This document shows positions 45,023 through 53,413 of a stretch of DNA of 64,000 bases, in pieces. Source of the DNA: an uncultured Bacilli bacterium. GTDB lineage: Bacteria > Bacillota_I > Bacilli_A > RF39 > UBA660. Location: assembly GCA_934148995.1 (NCBI GenBank), contig CAKPDM010000002.1, forward strand, positions 1-64,000, in the 5' to 3' direction. The translations under genes were made by a program, and so were the position numbers. Under the pieces are notes generated by a model. The model ran no database searches. It was not told where the DNA came from and saw only the letters and a list, made by a program, of their open reading frames with translations. Position 1 is the stretch's first letter, and each line of letters starts with the position of its first letter.

Positions 45023-46018
45023 ATGTTAGCAAAAGATATTGGAATAGATTTAGGAACAGCAAATGTATTAATTTATATAAAAGGAGAAGGAATAGTTTTA
45101 AATGAACCAAGTGTAGTTGCAATTGATACAGATAATAAAAAAGTTGTAGCAGTTGGTCGCGAAGCAAGTGAAATGTTAGGTAGAACACCGGGGAAAGTAA
45201 AAGCTATTAAACCAATGAAAGATGGTGTTATTGCTGATTTTGAAGTTACTGAAATTATGCTTGATTATTTCATTAGAAAAATTCATGCTCGTAACTTTTT
45301 ATCAAGACCTAGAATTTTAATTTGTTGTCCTTCTAATATTACTCCAGTTGAAAAAAATGCTATAAAAGAAGCAGCAGAGAGAACTGGAGCTCGTAGAGTA
45401 TTTTTAGAAGAGGAACCAAAAGTAGCTGCTATTGGAGCAGGACTAGATATTACTAAACCAAACGGAAATATGGTTATTGATATTGGTGGTGGTACTACTG
45501 ATATAGCTGTTCTTTCTCTAAAAGATATAGTAACGAGTGCTTCTATTAGAGTAGCTGGTAATGTTTTTGATCAAGACATTATAAAATTTATAAAAGAAAA
45601 GTATAAACTTCTAATAGGAGATAAGACGGCAGAAGAAATAAAAATTGAATTTGCTAATGTATATAATCCTGATAAGAAGAAAAAGATGGAAGTACGAGGA
45701 AGAGACTTAATAACGGGATTACCTAGTACTATTGAGATAGTAGAAAGTGAAACAAAGGAAGCTCTTGAAGAATCACTAAATAAAATAATAAAATCTGCTA
45801 CTAATGTGTTGGAACAGACACCACCAGAATTATCAGCAGATATTGTTGAAAATGGTGTAGTCTTAACAGGTGGTGGCAGTTTATTAACTGGCTTAGTACC
45901 TTTACTAAAAGATAAGTTAAAAATTCCTGTCTTTATAGCTGATACACCTTTAACTTGTGTAGTAGAAGGGACAGGAGTATTATTGGATGATATAAGGAGT
46001 CTAGAAGAAAAAAACTAG
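45023..46018 (+). CDS. mbl: MreB-like cytoskeletal protein Mbl
   Basis: An actin-family filament protein that guides lateral wall synthesis (331 residues). It begins MLAKDIGIDLGTANVLIYIK, with VNVLI-type residues typical of Mbl rather than MreB. The phosphate-2 loop is VIDIGGGTTDIAVLS and the adenosine motif is VLTGGGSLLTGL. LGxGIVLNEPSVVAID is conserved. Position after spoIIQ matches B. subtilis mbl. GGACGTGATAGG precedes the ATG. Confidence 0.93.
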   Translation: MLAKDIGIDLGTANVLIYIKGEGIVLNEPSVVAIDTDNKKVVAVGREASEMLGRTPGKVKAIKPMKDGVIADFEVTEIMLDYFIRKIHARNFLSRPRILICCPSNITPVEKNAIKEAAERTGARRVFLEEEPKVAAIGAGLDITKPNGNMVIDIGGGTTDIAVLSLKDIVTSASIRVAGNVFDQDIIKFIKEKYKLLIGDKTAEEIKIEFANVYNPDKKKKMEVRGRDLITGLPSTIEIVESETKEALEESLNKIIKSATNVLEQTPPELSADIVENGVVLTGGGSLLTGLVPLLKDKLKIPVFIADTPLTCVVEGTGVLLDDIRSLEEKN

Positions 46019-46026
46019 ACTTTTTT
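45998..46026 (+). terminator. mbl terminator
   Basis: AGTCTAG/CTAGACT stem overlapping the stop codon, with T6. Confidence 0.8.
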
Positions 46027-46097
46027 GTTTGAAAAATAAAAATTGTACAAAGTTAGCATTATTGATATAATTGAATAAGGAAAGAGGTAGTAGTGTA

Positions 46098-47213
46098 ATG
46101 AGTCAAGAAATATTAAGCGCTTTAAAGATTGTTGCTGTGACATTTCTTTGTTCCGCTTTAATTATGCCGGGTATGAAAAAAATAGCTTTTCATATTGGCG
46201 CTGTTGATGTCCCAAGGTCAGATGAAGGTAATCGACATATCCATAAAAAAGTAATGCCTAAATTAGGTGGTGTGGGTATTTTCTTAGCTTTCTTAGTTGG
46301 TTATATGTTGTTTGGAATTGAAAGTATTCAAATGAATTCAATTTTGATAGGTAGTTTTATAATTATTTTAACAGGTATTATAGATGATATAAATTCAATA
46401 AGAGCAAGCAGAAAATTATTGGGGCAACTAATAGCAGCATGTATAATTGTTTTTTATGGAGGAATACTCTTAAATAACATTACCGCTTTTGGTTACACAA
46501 TTGATTTTGGAATATTTTCTTATCCGTTAACAATTTTCTTTATAGTTGCTTGTACTAATATAATTAATTTGATTGATGGTTTAGATGGCTTGTGTGGTGG
46601 AATATGTAGTATTTTCTTTTTAACTATTGGTATAATAGGATTTTTTCAAGGCAGAAGTGGAAACTTAGTTATGTTATTAACATTTATTATGCTTGGAGCC
46701 ACACTTGGCTTTTTACTTCATAATTTTTATCCGGCAAAAATATTCTGTGGCGATTGTGCTATGTTTCTTGGTTTTATCATTGCGGTAATAACGTTATTAG
46801 AATTCAAAGGTCCAGCCTTAACTAGTTTATTTGTACCGATAATGATTTTAGGTATTCCAATTCTTGATACTTTGTTTGCTATTATAAGAAGACTTCTGAA
46901 ACATCAACCACCATTCTCACCAGATAAAGATCATATTCATCATCAATTGTTAGGAATGAATTTTTCTCACAGAACGACAGTTTTAATTATTTATGCGATA
47001 GATTTATTATTTGCAATGGCTTCAATACTTTATATTTTAAAAGATCCATTCTTAGGTAAAGTTTTCTACATTTTGATATTTATAGTAGTAGTTTGGTTTG
47101 TGTTTAGAACGAGTGTTATTTCTCCTAAAAATAAAGAAGTAACTGATAATATTATTGACAAGGTAGAAGGAACTCTAAAAAAAGAAAAAAACAAACAGAA
47201 AAACAGTGGTTAA
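46098..47213 (+). CDS. tagO: TagO/WecA-type undecaprenyl-phosphate sugar-1-phosphate transferase
   Basis: An MraY-superfamily integral membrane enzyme (371 residues, about ten helices). It links GlcNAc-1-phosphate to undecaprenyl phosphate for wall teichoic acid or another surface polymer. GIIDDINSIRASRKLLGQ carries the Asp pair, NLIDGLDGL is the catalytic loop and DKDHIHHQLL is the HIH motif. The usual GDSG..LG stretch reads GDCAMFLG. The start at 46098 is inferred from AAGAGGTAG and homology; the frame opens 27 bp earlier. The actual polymer is unknown. Confidence 0.85.
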   Translation: MSQEILSALKIVAVTFLCSALIMPGMKKIAFHIGAVDVPRSDEGNRHIHKKVMPKLGGVGIFLAFLVGYMLFGIESIQMNSILIGSFIIILTGIIDDINSIRASRKLLGQLIAACIIVFYGGILLNNITAFGYTIDFGIFSYPLTIFFIVACTNIINLIDGLDGLCGGICSIFFLTIGIIGFFQGRSGNLVMLLTFIMLGATLGFLLHNFYPAKIFCGDCAMFLGFIIAVITLLEFKGPALTSLFVPIMILGIPILDTLFAIIRRLLKHQPPFSPDKDHIHHQLLGMNFSHRTTVLIIYAIDLLFAMASILYILKDPFLGKVFYILIFIVVVWFVFRTSVISPKNKEVTDNIIDKVEGTLKKEKNKQKNSG

Positions 47214-47232
47214 ACAGCCACTTATTTTTTTT
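47205..47232 (+). terminator. tagO terminator
   Basis: AGTGG/CCACT stem around the stop codon, followed by A then T8. Confidence 0.6.
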
Positions 47233-47238
47233 GCAAAA

Positions 47239-47247
47239 TTATCCACA
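47239..47247 (+). promoter_or_regulatory. single canonical DnaA box upstream of agrA
   Basis: TTATCCACA is an exact match to the classical DnaA box. It is the only one of that exact form noticed in noncoding sequence here. It lies 48 bp before agrA. Confidence 0.4.
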
Positions 47248-47294
47248 TTTCTGGAAAAATATGGTAAAATCGAAGTAAATCGGAGGTTGTTACT

Positions 47295-48041
47295 ATGATT
47301 AACTTTATAATTTGTGATGATGAGGAGATTTTTAGGGAGTCACTTAAAGAGAAGATTGACAGCTGCATGATGCAAACGACTATCGAATATAAAACTTGTT
47401 TTTTTGATTGTTATGATAGAAAGTTTAAAGATTTTACTGAAAATATAAATCAATTTAATGTTTATTTTCTAGATATTATAACGCCTCATGGCACAGGAAT
47501 GGATGCAGCTAGGTATATTAGAGATAAAGCAGGTGACTGGAATTCAATAATAATTTTTGTTACCAACTATAATGAATATCGTTTTAAAGTTTTATCTTCC
47601 CGACTAGGAGTATTTGATTTTATTAGAAAATCACCAAAAGCTCTAAGCAGAATAAGTGATATTATATTCATTGTTATTTCTAGATATAACACTACTTCTA
47701 CTAAATGTATTACTTTTGAAAAAGATCATTCAATATTTAAAATTAAGTATAAAGATATTATTTATATTGAACGTGAATTAAATAGTAAGAGTTGTATTTT
47801 GTTTTCTACTGCAGGTGAATTTAGAATTACCAAATCTTTATCAGAGATAGAAGCAGTTTTGGATGGACGTTTCTTTAGATCTCATCGCAGTGCAATAGTT
47901 AATATTGATAATATACAAGAATATAATATTCGTACAAATGTAATTACTTTTTATAATGGTGAAAGGACTGATTTGATATCTAGAAACAAAAAGAAGGAGT
48001 TGAAGCAACGTGTCATCAATAGTAGTCAGATGCATAAATAA
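47295..48041 (+). CDS. agrA: AgrA-like LytTR response regulator
   Basis: A 248-residue quorum-sensing response regulator. The receiver domain has acidic residues ICDDEE, the phospho-acceptor Asp in VYFLDIITPHGTG and the switch Thr in IFVTNYNEYR. The C-terminal LytTR DNA-binding domain spans about residues 140-245 (IIYIERELNSK, FRSHRSAIVNIDNI). CGGAGG precedes the ATG. It overlaps agrC by 32 bp. The likely target is the direct repeat at 50220-50252. Confidence 0.9.
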   Translation: MINFIICDDEEIFRESLKEKIDSCMMQTTIEYKTCFFDCYDRKFKDFTENINQFNVYFLDIITPHGTGMDAARYIRDKAGDWNSIIIFVTNYNEYRFKVLSSRLGVFDFIRKSPKALSRISDIIFIVISRYNTTSTKCITFEKDHSIFKIKYKDIIYIERELNSKSCILFSTAGEFRITKSLSEIEAVLDGRFFRSHRSAIVNIDNIQEYNIRTNVITFYNGERTDLISRNKKKELKQRVINSSQMHK

Positions 48042-49311
48042 TTTAGTAATGATATTAGCTATAATATTAACAACACAAAGTATTACAAATAAAAAGGTAA
48101 ATTTATTTTCTATTCGTACTATATTTTGGATTTGTGTGACATTTTTACCTTGCTTTTTATTTTTAGAACCTGGCTATAATTTTGTCTTTACTATGCTATC
48201 ATTCTCGTTTTTTTCATTTTCTCTAAAAAATATTTTTCAATTTGATATTTTAAAAGGAATGATAATAAGTATAGATTTCATAATTATATCCATAATACCT
48301 GATTTATTAATCTCCTTTATTTTAGGCTCTTTCTTTAATTATGATCAAATAAAAAGTAGTTTGATATTAATGACTACATCTAATTTACTTGTTTCAATAA
48401 TAACTAGTTTATTATTATGTTTGCCATTTTTTAAGAGATTAATAGTAAATAGTTTTCATCGTATTATTGATTCTAATCATAAGAATAGTGCTTTATACGC
48501 TATTATGTCTTTTATTGCTATCGGAATGATTTACTATATAGCTATTGCATTATATAGAGTTGAAGTATATTATATGGTAACAAATATTATAATTTTGATA
48601 TTTATTTTTCTTGTTTTTGCTTATATGATAGAACTAATTAAGTATGATCAATTAAAAATTAAAAATGATACTTTATATGAGTGTATGAAGAATATAGAAA
48701 ATTATCAAGAAAAACAGGATTTAAGAATTCATGAATATAAAAATCAATTATCTAAATTAACAGCACTAACAACTGATGAAAAAATTATAGATAAAATAGA
48801 GGAAATTCTAGATGTTGATTTAACAGCTGATACATATTTATTGGGTAAGATTAAAAATGTTCCAAAAGGAGAGTTAAAAAGTTTGATTTACTATAAACTT
48901 TTAGTTGCAAAGAGGGAAAATGTAAATATTTCGATTGATGTATCGTCCGATCTTACTGATGAAAACTATAAATTTAACAAGAAACAAGAAAAATCACTCA
49001 GTCATTTAATTGGTATATCGTTTGATAATGCTATAGAAGCTGCCAAAGATTCAAAAGAAAAAGAACTATTTCTTGAGATATACGAAACAAGTGTTGGGAT
49101 GACTTTTTCTATAACTAATACCTTTTCTGGGGTTATTGATACGGATAAAATTGGGCAGCTTGGATATACAACTAAAGGTGAAAATCATGGAAAAGGTTTG
49201 CATTTTATGAAAAAAATAGTAGAAGAGAGAATAGGATTATATACAAGAACAATGATTTCAGAAAAATATTTTACTCAAAAAATAATTATAGATAAAAAAA
49301 CTGATAAATAA
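48010..49311 (+). CDS. agrC: AgrC-like sensor histidine kinase
   Basis: A 433-residue receptor for the agr peptide. About six hydrophobic segments fill residues 1-205. The phospho-acceptor His is in RIHEYKNQLSK, like HDYNNHL in AgrC. The GHKL ATPase shows the N box FDNAIEAAKDS and the glycine box GKGLHFMKKI. The start is a GTG at 48010 with AAGGAG, inside agrA, so the two are coupled. It ends at a bidirectional terminator shared with agrD. Confidence 0.88.
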   Translation: MSSIVVRCINNLVMILAIILTTQSITNKKVNLFSIRTIFWICVTFLPCFLFLEPGYNFVFTMLSFSFFSFSLKNIFQFDILKGMIISIDFIIISIIPDLLISFILGSFFNYDQIKSSLILMTTSNLLVSIITSLLLCLPFFKRLIVNSFHRIIDSNHKNSALYAIMSFIAIGMIYYIAIALYRVEVYYMVTNIIILIFIFLVFAYMIELIKYDQLKIKNDTLYECMKNIENYQEKQDLRIHEYKNQLSKLTALTTDEKIIDKIEEILDVDLTADTYLLGKIKNVPKGELKSLIYYKLLVAKRENVNISIDVSSDLTDENYKFNKKQEKSLSHLIGISFDNAIEAAKDSKEKELFLEIYETSVGMTFSITNTFSGVIDTDKIGQLGYTTKGENHGKGLHFMKKIVEERIGLYTRTMISEKYFTQKIIIDKKTDK

Positions 49312-49332
49312 TTACTGTTTATCAGTTTTTTT
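49296..49332. terminator. bidirectional terminator between agrC and agrD
   Basis: AAAAACTGATAAA pairs with TTTATCAGTTTTT; T tracts follow on both strands. It overlaps the agrC stop and ends both convergent agr transcripts. Confidence 0.85.
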
Positions 49333-49353
49333 GTAGGAACAATTATTAATTAA

Positions 49354-49473
49354 TTAATCCATATTCTTTAATGCTTTTGGTTCATCAACCATCCACCAAA
49401 GACATCCTACACTAGCAGATGCTGTAGCTAACATTCCTAAAGCTACTAGTAATTTTGCAACTCTTTTTTTCAT
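49354..49473 (-). CDS. agrD: AgrD-like autoinducing peptide precursor
   Basis: A 39-residue precursor. The N-terminal amphipathic helix begins MKKRVAKLLVALGML. The core is VGCLWWMVDEPKAL, a Cys followed by aromatics and then the DEPK recognition motif of staphylococcal-type AgrD. A thiolactone ring CLWWM or CLWWMV is expected after AgrB cleavage. GAGGAAAAAATT is the ribosome-binding site. It lies 40 bp downstream of agrB on the same strand. Confidence 0.9.
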   Translation of the reverse strand: MKKRVAKLLVALGMLATASASVGCLWWMVDEPKALKNMD

Positions 49474-49513
49474 AATTTTTTCCTCTTTTCTATTTTAAAT
49501 GTCTTTTTGACAT

Positions 49514-50098
49514 TTAAACCGTTAAGTAATTTCTATATGGCATTCCATATAGTTTGTAGGTTACAGGTAAAATAAGTATTGTTTCTATTATTAAACCTGA
49601 CAAGAGATAAGTAGATATTTCATTATTGTTAAATACTATTACTAAAATCGAATATGTAACTGCGAGTAGACAAGCCGCTATTTTTCTAAGTTTTCTTTTC
49701 CTTTCATTTGTAAGCGGTCTTTTTACTGTATCAGCAGGTGCATATAGAATGAAACAAACTAGACAAAAGATGCAAATTCCAATTTTGACTGGTAATGTAA
49801 TAGTTATCTTTGTTAGCAATAAGGGAATACCAAGTAGCAATGTCATAGAAGAAATCAAGCAAGTTGATGATTTATTAGCATGTAAACCGAATGCTGGATA
49901 TCTAATAATATTGAAAAATATTAATGATAAAGTAAATTCTTTTAATATTCCGAGTAGAAATGCTAAAGGAAATATTATTAGTAATTTACCAAAAGTTAGA
50001 TAAATTCCTTCCAGTCCATATCGCAGTTCTTCTTCTTGTATTTCTATATTGTTATTTTTAACAAAAGATATACAACCATTTAAAAATTTTTCTTTCAT
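49514..50098 (-). CDS. agrB: AgrB-like peptide-processing protease
   Basis: AgrB is a membrane cysteine endopeptidase that trims AgrD and forms its thiolactone. The 194-residue protein has about six hydrophobic segments. The catalytic His and Cys are seen in GLHANKSSTC with the family spacing. The segment YAPADTVKRPLTNERKRKLR is conserved (APADT...P). I start it at the ATG at 50098 after AGAGAGGTATAAAG; the frame runs 42 codons further upstream without homology. It lies head-on to replication with agrD. Confidence 0.9.
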   Translation of the reverse strand: MKEKFLNGCISFVKNNNIEIQEEELRYGLEGIYLTFGKLLIIFPLAFLLGILKEFTLSLIFFNIIRYPAFGLHANKSSTCLISSMTLLLGIPLLLTKITITLPVKIGICIFCLVCFILYAPADTVKRPLTNERKRKLRKIAACLLAVTYSILVIVFNNNEISTYLLSGLIIETILILPVTYKLYGMPYRNYLTV

Positions 50099-50219
50099 CT
50101 TTATACCTCTCTTGTTGTAATAATCGTACAATAAAAATTTCCTATTTCTGGAATTAGTCAATTTAGGTTGCAAAATTTGTCGAAAAGTAGAAAAAACATT
50201 TAAAAATGCAGCAAAATTT

Positions 50220-50252
50220 ACCATTTAAGGTGACAATAATACCATTTACGGT
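50220..50252. promoter_or_regulatory. putative AgrA-binding direct repeats
   Basis: ACCATTTAAGGT and ACCATTTACGGT are direct repeats with a 21-bp period. On the agrB strand they read ACCGTAAAT and ACCTTAAAT, near the LytTR consensus of two 9-bp repeats one or two helical turns apart. They lie about 120 bp from the agrB start and 110 bp before the csp start. Confidence 0.6.
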
Positions 50253-50363
50253 AAAAAAATTAATATCACCGAAAAATATGATAAGATACAATTACATCGT
50301 TTTAAGAAGTCGGAGTTAAGCCAACTTAATTAATTGGTGTAATAATTTATGGAGGTGAGCCGC

Positions 50364-50582
50364 ATGATAGGCAAAGTAAAATGGTTTAATAATGAGAAAG
50401 GGTATGGATTTATTGAATATAAAGAAAATGAAGACATCTTTGTTCACTATTCAACCATTAACATCACAGGTTATAAGACTTTATCGGAGGGTCAATATGT
50501 GGAATTTACTTTACTTGAAACTAGTAAAGGATACCAAGCCGTTGATGTAACGCCTGTTAAGGAACCAGCTATTGTAAAATAG
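50364..50582 (+). CDS. csp: cold-shock domain protein
   Basis: A 72-residue OB-fold nucleic-acid chaperone. The RNP1-like motif is KGYGFIEY and RNP2-like is DIFVHYSTI. It begins MIGKVKWFNNE. The ATG at 50364 is set by GGAGGTGAG; an in-frame ATG at 50349 overlaps that site. Upstream, from 50253, no further feature is clear. Confidence 0.93.
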   Translation: MIGKVKWFNNEKGYGFIEYKENEDIFVHYSTINITGYKTLSEGQYVEFTLLETSKGYQAVDVTPVKEPAIVK

Positions 50583-50592
50583 TTGGTTTTCT
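50563..50592 (+). terminator. csp terminator
   Basis: AACCAGCTAT/ATAGTTGGTT stem (one wobble) over the stop codon, then TTTTCTTTT. Confidence 0.75.
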
Positions 50593-50703
50593 TTTGCCAG
50601 TAATTTTCATAATTTGACGGTAATTATCCCATAATTTTTGACAACAAACTCTCTTCTTTTTTTACTACAATTATGCTATACTACAGGTAAGGAGAGTGAT
50701 AAT

Positions 50704-51234
50704 ATGGAAATAATTATCCGTGGTGACAAAATTGAAGTTACTAAAGCAATGAAAGATTATATTGAGGAGAAATTAAAACGACTAGATAAGTATCTTGAAA
50801 ATAGTGATGAAGTAAGAGCAACAGTTGTAGTTAGAGTATCTTCTCATCGTCAAACTGTGGAGATAACTATTCCACTTCACAACTATATTATTCGTTCTGA
50901 AGAAACACAAGATGATTTTTATGCAGCAGTAGATAAAGCTATCGATATAATGGAACGACAAATAAGAAAAAATAAAACAAGACTTAAGGCACGCGAAGAG
51001 AAATCAAGAATAGATTTCAAAATGATTGATATTATAGAAGAAGATGAGGAAAAAGAAAATAAAATCATCAAAAGAAAACAAGTAGAAGTTAAACCAATGG
51101 ATGAAGAAGAAGCAATACTTCAAATGGAACTTATAGGACATCAATTCTATCTATTTAAAAATATAGAAACTTCAAAAGAAGCTGTAGTTTATAAAAGAAA
51201 AAATGGGGGCTATGGTTTAATAGAAGCCGAATAA
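50704..51234 (+). CDS. hpf: long-form ribosome hibernation promoting factor
   Basis: HPF binds the small subunit and makes inactive 100S dimers. The 176-residue product has an N-terminal domain starting MEIIIRGDKIEVTKAMKDYI and a C-terminal dimerisation domain containing VEVKPMDEEEAILQMELIG (here VKPM and GHQFYLF). The ATG at 50704 has GGAGAGTGATA upstream. It has its own terminator. Confidence 0.94.
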   Translation: MEIIIRGDKIEVTKAMKDYIEEKLKRLDKYLENSDEVRATVVVRVSSHRQTVEITIPLHNYIIRSEETQDDFYAAVDKAIDIMERQIRKNKTRLKAREEKSRIDFKMIDIIEEDEEKENKIIKRKQVEVKPMDEEEAILQMELIGHQFYLFKNIETSKEAVVYKRKNGGYGLIEAE

Positions 51235-51238
51235 TGAT

Positions 51239-51265
51239 AGAGCAGTTAGTAATAGCTGCTCTTTT
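51239..51265 (+). terminator. hpf terminator
   Basis: AGAGCAG/CTGCTCT stem and T tract just after the stop codon. Confidence 0.8.
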
Positions 51266-51327
51266 CTAAATCTTGAAAAAAATAGGCATTTATGATAATT
51301 TATATAGAAGAAAAGTGAGGGATAAGT

Positions 51328-52719
51328 ATGAAATTATACAATACTAGAACTAGACAGGTAGAAGAGTTAAAACCTAAGCATGGTAACACTATAAAGATGT
51401 ATACTTGTGGACCTACAGTTTATCATTACGCACATATTGGAAATTTAAGAACTTATATTTCAGAAGATATCTTAGAAAAAGGTTTAAAATTTTTAGGCTA
51501 TGATGTTCAGAGAGTAATGAATATAACGGATGTTGGTCATTTAGTCGGTGATGGTGATACCGGTGAAGACAAGATGGCAGTAGCAGCTAAAAGAGAACAT
51601 AAATCATCAATGGAAATAGCTAAGTATTATACAGATTGTTTTTTTGATGATTGTAAAAAACTAGGAATTAGAAAACCAGACGTAGTAACACCAGCCACTG
51701 CTCACATATCTACTTATATTAAAATGATAGAAAAATTATTAAAAGATGATTATGCTTATATCTCAAATGGTAATATTTACTATGATACTTCAAAATTTTC
51801 AAAATATTATGAACTATCTGGCAGAAATAAAGATGAACTTTTAGTAGCAGTAAGAAATGACATAGAACAGGACGAAGCCAAGAGGAATCCTTTTGATTTT
51901 GGTTTATGGTTTACTAATTCTAAGTTTAATAACCAAGAATTGAAATGGGATTCACCTTGGGGTGAAGGATATCCTGGATGGCATATAGAATGTTCTGGTA
52001 TTTCAATTGAAGAACTTGGTGATTATTTGGATATTCATTGTGGTGCAGAAGATGCAGTTTTCCCTCATCATACTAATGAAATTGCTCAAAGTGAGACTTA
52101 CCTTGGTCATTCTTGGTGTGATTTTTGGGTTCATATGGGCTTTCTAAATGATAAAGGCGGAAAAATGAGTAAGTCACGTGGTGAATTTCTAACTGTATCT
52201 TTATTAGAAGAAAAAGGCTATAATCCTTTAAGTTATAGATACTTATGTCTAAATTCCTATTATCATAATCAATTAACATTTAGTTATGATATTTTAGATG
52301 GAGCCGAAAAAGCTTACTTGAAATTAAAAAGAAAAGTAGCAAGTCTTAAAGATGAAGGTATAATTGATAAAGACAAGGTAGATGCATATATCATTAAATT
52401 TAAAAATGAAATCAATAACGATTTAAATTCTTCTAATATGATTACATTACTTTATGATGTTTTAAAAGATGCTGAATTATCAGATAAGAGTAAATTATTC
52501 TTAGTAGAAGAGTTTGATAAAGTTTTATCTTTAGATTTATTAAATAAAGAAACAAATAATATAGAAGATGAATCCTGGATAAATGAAAAAATAGCAGAAA
52601 GAGCGAAAGCTAAAAGTGAAAAAAATTATCAAAAAGCCGATGAAATTCGTAATGAATTATTAGAAAAGGGAATTGTTTTAAAAGACGGACGAGATGGTAC
52701 AACTTTTGAGAGAAAGTAG
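51328..52719 (+). CDS. cysS: cysteinyl-tRNA synthetase
   Basis: CysRS (463 residues). The zinc-binding cysteine starts in MYTCGPTVY, the HIGH motif is AHIGNLRTY, the zinc ligands continue in HIECSGIS and FPHHTNEIAQSE, and KMSKSRGEF is the activation loop. GTGAGGGATA precedes the ATG. No T-box leader fits in the 62 bp between the hpf terminator and the start. It heads a cysS-mrnC-rlmB-sigH operon. Confidence 0.96.
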   Translation: MKLYNTRTRQVEELKPKHGNTIKMYTCGPTVYHYAHIGNLRTYISEDILEKGLKFLGYDVQRVMNITDVGHLVGDGDTGEDKMAVAAKREHKSSMEIAKYYTDCFFDDCKKLGIRKPDVVTPATAHISTYIKMIEKLLKDDYAYISNGNIYYDTSKFSKYYELSGRNKDELLVAVRNDIEQDEAKRNPFDFGLWFTNSKFNNQELKWDSPWGEGYPGWHIECSGISIEELGDYLDIHCGAEDAVFPHHTNEIAQSETYLGHSWCDFWVHMGFLNDKGGKMSKSRGEFLTVSLLEEKGYNPLSYRYLCLNSYYHNQLTFSYDILDGAEKAYLKLKRKVASLKDEGIIDKDKVDAYIIKFKNEINNDLNSSNMITLLYDVLKDAELSDKSKLFLVEEFDKVLSLDLLNKETNNIEDESWINEKIAERAKAKSEKNYQKADEIRNELLEKGIVLKDGRDGTTFERK

Positions 52720-52725
52720 GGTTAG

Positions 52726-53409
52726 ATGGAAGTATATAAAATTATAGGTTTGCTGTTAGTAGTAATTGCAATACTAATTTCTTCAATATTATCAATTGTA
52801 TATTATGTAAGACATGCCAAATATAAAAAAGTTAATACTTCATTAGGAAAAACTGGTGGAGAGATAACAACTATTTTATTAAAAAAATATAATCTTAAAG
52901 ATATTAAACTAGAAAAAATTTCTGGAAAAGAAAGATACTTTTTCACATCTGATACGATTTATTTATCAGAAGATATATATAGTGGAAAAACATTATATGA
53001 TACAGCTGTTAGTGCTTATACAACTTACTCTTTTATTAAAAAGATTGAAAGTAAATATTTAATTAAATTTTTGGAAAATTTATCATCTTTCTTGAAATAT
53101 ACAATATTATTTGGCTATTCAATTATTGTATTGGGACTTAGTTTTGAAATAAGTAATTTAGTTTGGATTGGAATTTATCTTCTTGTCTTTGCTTTCATTA
53201 TCAATCTATGGTTGTTTTTAGAAGAAAATAAATTAACTCGTCCGATTGTAATGGAACTTAGAGATGATGAAATAATTGATATAAAAGAAAAAGAGTCTTT
53301 AACTAAGATGTTGACATCTATTATTAATTTATCTGTTGCTTCATTAGTTTTTAACTTAACATCTTCGTTTCAAAAAATAATTAATATTCTAATAAATGAT
53401 GAGGAGTAA
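52726..53409 (+). CDS. degenerate YugP-like membrane protein (zinc site lost)
   Basis: A 227-residue membrane protein with helices at the N-terminus and near residues 130-170 and 190-220. The region KKVNTSLGKTGGEITTILLK and IYLSEDIYSGKTLYDTAVSA aligns with the YugP zinc-peptidase family (shown as TGGEI, LSEDIYSG). Where YugP has AHEVGHA the sequence reads AYTTYSF, so the HExxH zinc motif is gone. Probably a non-catalytic relative. It starts seven bp after cysS and precedes mrnC by four. Confidence 0.6.
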   Translation: MEVYKIIGLLLVVIAILISSILSIVYYVRHAKYKKVNTSLGKTGGEITTILLKKYNLKDIKLEKISGKERYFFTSDTIYLSEDIYSGKTLYDTAVSAYTTYSFIKKIESKYLIKFLENLSSFLKYTILFGYSIIVLGLSFEISNLVWIGIYLLVFAFIINLWLFLEENKLTRPIVMELRDDEIIDIKEKESLTKMLTSIINLSVASLVFNLTSSFQKIINILINDEE

Positions 53410-53413
53410 TAAT

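Noticed and set aside
51266..51327. T-box leader for cysS
   Set aside because: The gap after the hpf terminator is far too short, and no T-box bulge sequence is visible.
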